34,133 nucleotides of DNA. Source: Flavobacteriaceae bacterium (lineage in GTDB: Bacteria > Bacteroidota > Bacteroidia > Flavobacteriales > Flavobacteriaceae). The position numbers and the translations under genes were made by a program. The notes beneath the pieces are model-generated. The model saw only the letters and a program-made list of their open reading frames with translations, did no database searches and was not told the origin of the DNA. The stretch lies in NCBI GenBank assembly GCA_030621915.1, contig JAUXGV010000008.1:1-34133 (forward strand), given 5' to 3'. Below, in pieces: positions 32,090 to 34,133 of the stretch. The first letter of the stretch is position 1. Every line of letters begins with the position of its first letter.

Positions 32090-33751
32090 ATGCAACCAAT
32101 TCCTAATAATTCAAGAACTAATATAATTAATGATTTAAGTACCCAACAGTTTGATGTATTAATTATTGGAGGCGGAATTACGGGAGCAGGAATTGCCTTA
32201 GATGTAGCTAGTCGTGGTCTGAAAGTAGCGCTGATTGAAAAAAATGATTTTGCTTCAGGTACAAGTTCAAAATCAACAAAACTCGTTCACGGCGGTCTCA
32301 GGTATCTAAAACAATTTGATTTTTGGTTGGTAAAAGAAGTGGGAACAGAAAGATCTATTGTTCATAAATTAGCACCGCATTTGGTAGTACCTGAAAAAAT
32401 GCTTTTACCCATTATTGAAAATGGAACCTATGGAACTTGGTTAACTTCTTTCGGATTAAAAATATACGATATTCTAGCGCAAGTTGAAGGTGATGACAAA
32501 CGAAAAATGTTGGATAAGGAAGAGGCTTTGGACTTGGAATCATTATTGCCTGAAAAAATATTAAACGGAGCTGGTTATTACGCTGAATACAGAACTGATG
32601 ATGCACGATTGACAATTGAAGTTTTAAAAACATCTTTAAATTACTCAGCAAAAATTATAAACTATTGTAAGGCGAAACAATTCATTTATAAGAATAAAAA
32701 AATAACAGGAATAACCGCATTTGATTCCATAGAAAACAAAAACTTTGATATCTCTGCCAAATGTATTATAAATGCAACAGGGCCATGGGTAGATAACCTG
32801 CGAGAATTAAGTAAAAAAAATAGACAAAAATTAATAAAAGGAAAAAAACTCCGCCTTACAAAGGGTGTTCATTTGGTCTTCCCATTTAAAAAATTACCCG
32901 TTAAACAATCCATTTATTTTGATATTCCAGATGGCAGAATGATGTTTGCCATACCCAGAGGAAAAACAACTTATATTGGTACTACTGATACTGCCTATTC
33001 TGATAATATTGATGATGTTAGGGTAAATCAAACAGATGCCCTTTACCTTATAAGTGCCGTAAATAATATGTTTCCAAGTATCGATTTAACCTTAAATGAT
33101 GTTGAATCCAGTTGGGCAGGATTGAGACCTTTAATTCATGAAGAAGGAAAATCGGCCGGTGAATTATCCCGAAAGGATGAAATATATGAATCCAAGTCAG
33201 GATTAATTTCAATAGCCGGTGGCAAATTAACTGGATACAGAAAGATGGCCGAAAGAGTTACAGATTTGATCTGCAAAAAATTAGATAAAGAATTTGAAAT
33301 TGAAACCAAGTCAATTCAAACGGGGGAATTGATATTAATTGGGGGGCATTTTAAAAATTATAAAGAAGTAAAACAATATGCTGAATTAGTTTTTATTCAA
33401 ATTCAAGAATTTGGCTTTTACAAATTAGATGCTGAAATATTGGTTCACAAATATGGAAAACAAACGGGATTAATTCTACAAAAATTTAATGAATTAACGG
33501 ATGATGATATCGAAATCCGTATGGCAAAATCTGAGCTTTGGTTTTGTTTAAAATATGAAATGGTCATGACGCCATTAGATTTTTTTATACGTAGAACTGG
33601 TAGACTATATTTTGACATCCAAAGTATTGAAAAACTAAAACAACCTATATTAACCGAATTTTCAAATCATTTTGATTGGAGTACAAAAAAATTAAAGGAA
33701 TATACTCATCAGTTAAATTCTGAAATCAATAAAGTTAAAGTTTTTAGCTAA
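32090..33751 (+). CDS. glpD: FAD-dependent glycerol-3-phosphate dehydrogenase
   Basis: A 553-aa flavoprotein oxidising glycerol-3-phosphate to dihydroxyacetone phosphate at the membrane, passing electrons to quinone. The FAD-binding motif is LIIGGGITGAGIALDVASRG. The GlpD signatures are GTSSKSTKLVHGGLRYL, GTTDTAYS, SSWAGLRPL and SIAGGKLTGYRKMAERV. A C-terminal GlpD cap domain is present (ELWFCLKYEMVMTPLDFFIRRTGRLYF). It follows the PNPOx-like gene by 3 nt and converges with gpsA, leaving only 5 nt between the stops. The anabolic and catabolic enzymes of glycerol-3-phosphate thus lie end to end. Confidence 0.95.
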   Translation: MQPIPNNSRTNIINDLSTQQFDVLIIGGGITGAGIALDVASRGLKVALIEKNDFASGTSSKSTKLVHGGLRYLKQFDFWLVKEVGTERSIVHKLAPHLVVPEKMLLPIIENGTYGTWLTSFGLKIYDILAQVEGDDKRKMLDKEEALDLESLLPEKILNGAGYYAEYRTDDARLTIEVLKTSLNYSAKIINYCKAKQFIYKNKKITGITAFDSIENKNFDISAKCIINATGPWVDNLRELSKKNRQKLIKGKKLRLTKGVHLVFPFKKLPVKQSIYFDIPDGRMMFAIPRGKTTYIGTTDTAYSDNIDDVRVNQTDALYLISAVNNMFPSIDLTLNDVESSWAGLRPLIHEEGKSAGELSRKDEIYESKSGLISIAGGKLTGYRKMAERVTDLICKKLDKEFEIETKSIQTGELILIGGHFKNYKEVKQYAELVFIQIQEFGFYKLDAEILVHKYGKQTGLILQKFNELTDDDIEIRMAKSELWFCLKYEMVMTPLDFFIRRTGRLYFDIQSIEKLKQPILTEFSNHFDWSTKKLKEYTHQLNSEINKVKVFS

Positions 33752-33756
33752 CTTAT

Positions 33757-34133
33757 TTAATCTATCAAATTGACTAATTTATTAAATTCTTTTTTGGCAT
33801 CCTTTTGTTCGTATAAAATAGCATAAACCGTATCAATTATGGGCGTCTTTGCTTTGTTTTTTTGATTGATTTTATTAGCACTTTTTGTTGCATAATATCC
33901 CTCAGCAATCATGCTCATTTCAAACATAGCCGATTTTACGGTATATCCTTTACCTATCATATTACCAAACATTCTATTCCTACTAAAAGTGGAATAACCT
34001 GTAACCAACAAATCCCCTAAATAAGCTGAATTATTGATATTTCGTTTCATTTTATGAATCTTCTTAATGAATCTTTTCATTTCCCTAATTGAGTTTGACA
34101 TCAATACAGATTGAAAATTATCACCATAACCCA
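33757..34133 (-). CDS. gpsA: glycerol-3-phosphate dehydrogenase [NAD(P)+], C-terminal part
   Basis: The gene is cut by the window edge. The track starts at an internal TTG (34104), but the frame stays open to 34133 and reads GYGDNFQSVLMSNSIREM, a GpsA segment. Further motifs are YLGDLLVTGYSTFSRNRMFG and MIAEGYYATKSANKI, with PIIDTVYAILYE near the end. GpsA makes glycerol-3-phosphate for phospholipids. About 125 C-terminal residues are seen, and the NAD-binding domain lies outside the window. Confidence 0.92.
   Translation of the reverse strand, partial: GYGDNFQSVLMSNSIREMKRFIKKIHKMKRNINNSAYLGDLLVTGYSTFSRNRMFGNMIGKGYTVKSAMFEMSMIAEGYYATKSANKINQKNKAKTPIIDTVYAILYEQKDAKKEFNKLVNLID

Noticed and set aside
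1-34133. CRISPR array, tRNA, rRNA, phage or intact insertion sequence
   Set aside because: I found no regularly spaced repeats, cloverleaf-like sequences, rRNA segments, transposase or phage proteins on reading both strands.

Overview
The window looks like a chromosomal stretch from a low-GC member of the Bacteroidota, most likely a flavobacterium. The evidence is the AT-rich sequence, the repeated promoter form TTTG/TTG-N19-TAnnTTTG in front of several genes, weak ribosome binding sites, a methionine synthase split into two genes, a MetX-aspartokinase-homoserine dehydrogenase fusion, and sulfite reductase and rubredoxin fusions of the kind I associate with that group. It holds a dense block for sulfur and nitrogen assimilation and methionine synthesis. 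I saw no rRNA, tRNA, CRISPR array, prophage or intact transposase gene.

Layout. (1) 1-550: remains of a DM13-domain lipoprotein gene broken by an in-frame stop and a frameshift. (2) 550-2090: metY behind a consensus promoter, a 22-codon ORF with three Met codons, and an intrinsic terminator that has a competing upstream pairing. It resembles a methionine-leader attenuator. (3) 2099-7857: a SAM-I riboswitch with its own terminator, then metX-AK-HSD, a metZ-type sulfhydrylase, a DUF2061 protein and the CysG N-domain (precorrin-2 dehydrogenase/ferrochelatase). (4) 7932-16490, minus strand: a nitrite-reductase-like protein without siroheme cysteines fused to rubredoxin; a nitrate reductase fused to its FAD/NAD and BFD modules; a NarL-type response regulator; a NarK-type transporter with a periplasmic insert; a 166-bp inverted-repeat element; cobA. 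(5) 16623-22317, plus strand: nirB, nirD, DoxX, DUF4202 and a NarX/NarQ-like sensor kinase. (6) 22380-26714: an Rrf2 regulator, cysH, a sulfite reductase with a HEPN-like tail, and cysM. (7) 26715-31265: a second SAM-I riboswitch and terminator, metH N-part, a truncated four-helix-bundle gene inside an inverted-repeat element, an ABM-domain gene and metH C-part. (8) 31276-34133: a small unknown ORF, a PNPOx-like protein, glpD, and the 3' part of gpsA, which runs off the end.

How it works together. CysH and the sulfite reductase make sulfide, and NasC-like/NirBD make ammonium. Both reductases need siroheme, which is supplied by CobA and the CysG N-domain. Sulfide enters cysteine (CysM) or homocysteine (MetY/MetZ, acting on acyl-homoserine from the MetX-HSD fusion). 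MetH then methylates homocysteine. Two units sense SAM by riboswitch, and metY appears to have a different leader. The nitrate promoters nasA and narK share a 7-2-7 inverted repeat, TACGTAT-N2-ATACGTA, exactly 6 nt upstream of the -7 box. Related sites lie between cobA and nirB. I infer that the NarL-type regulator encoded in the cluster binds them.
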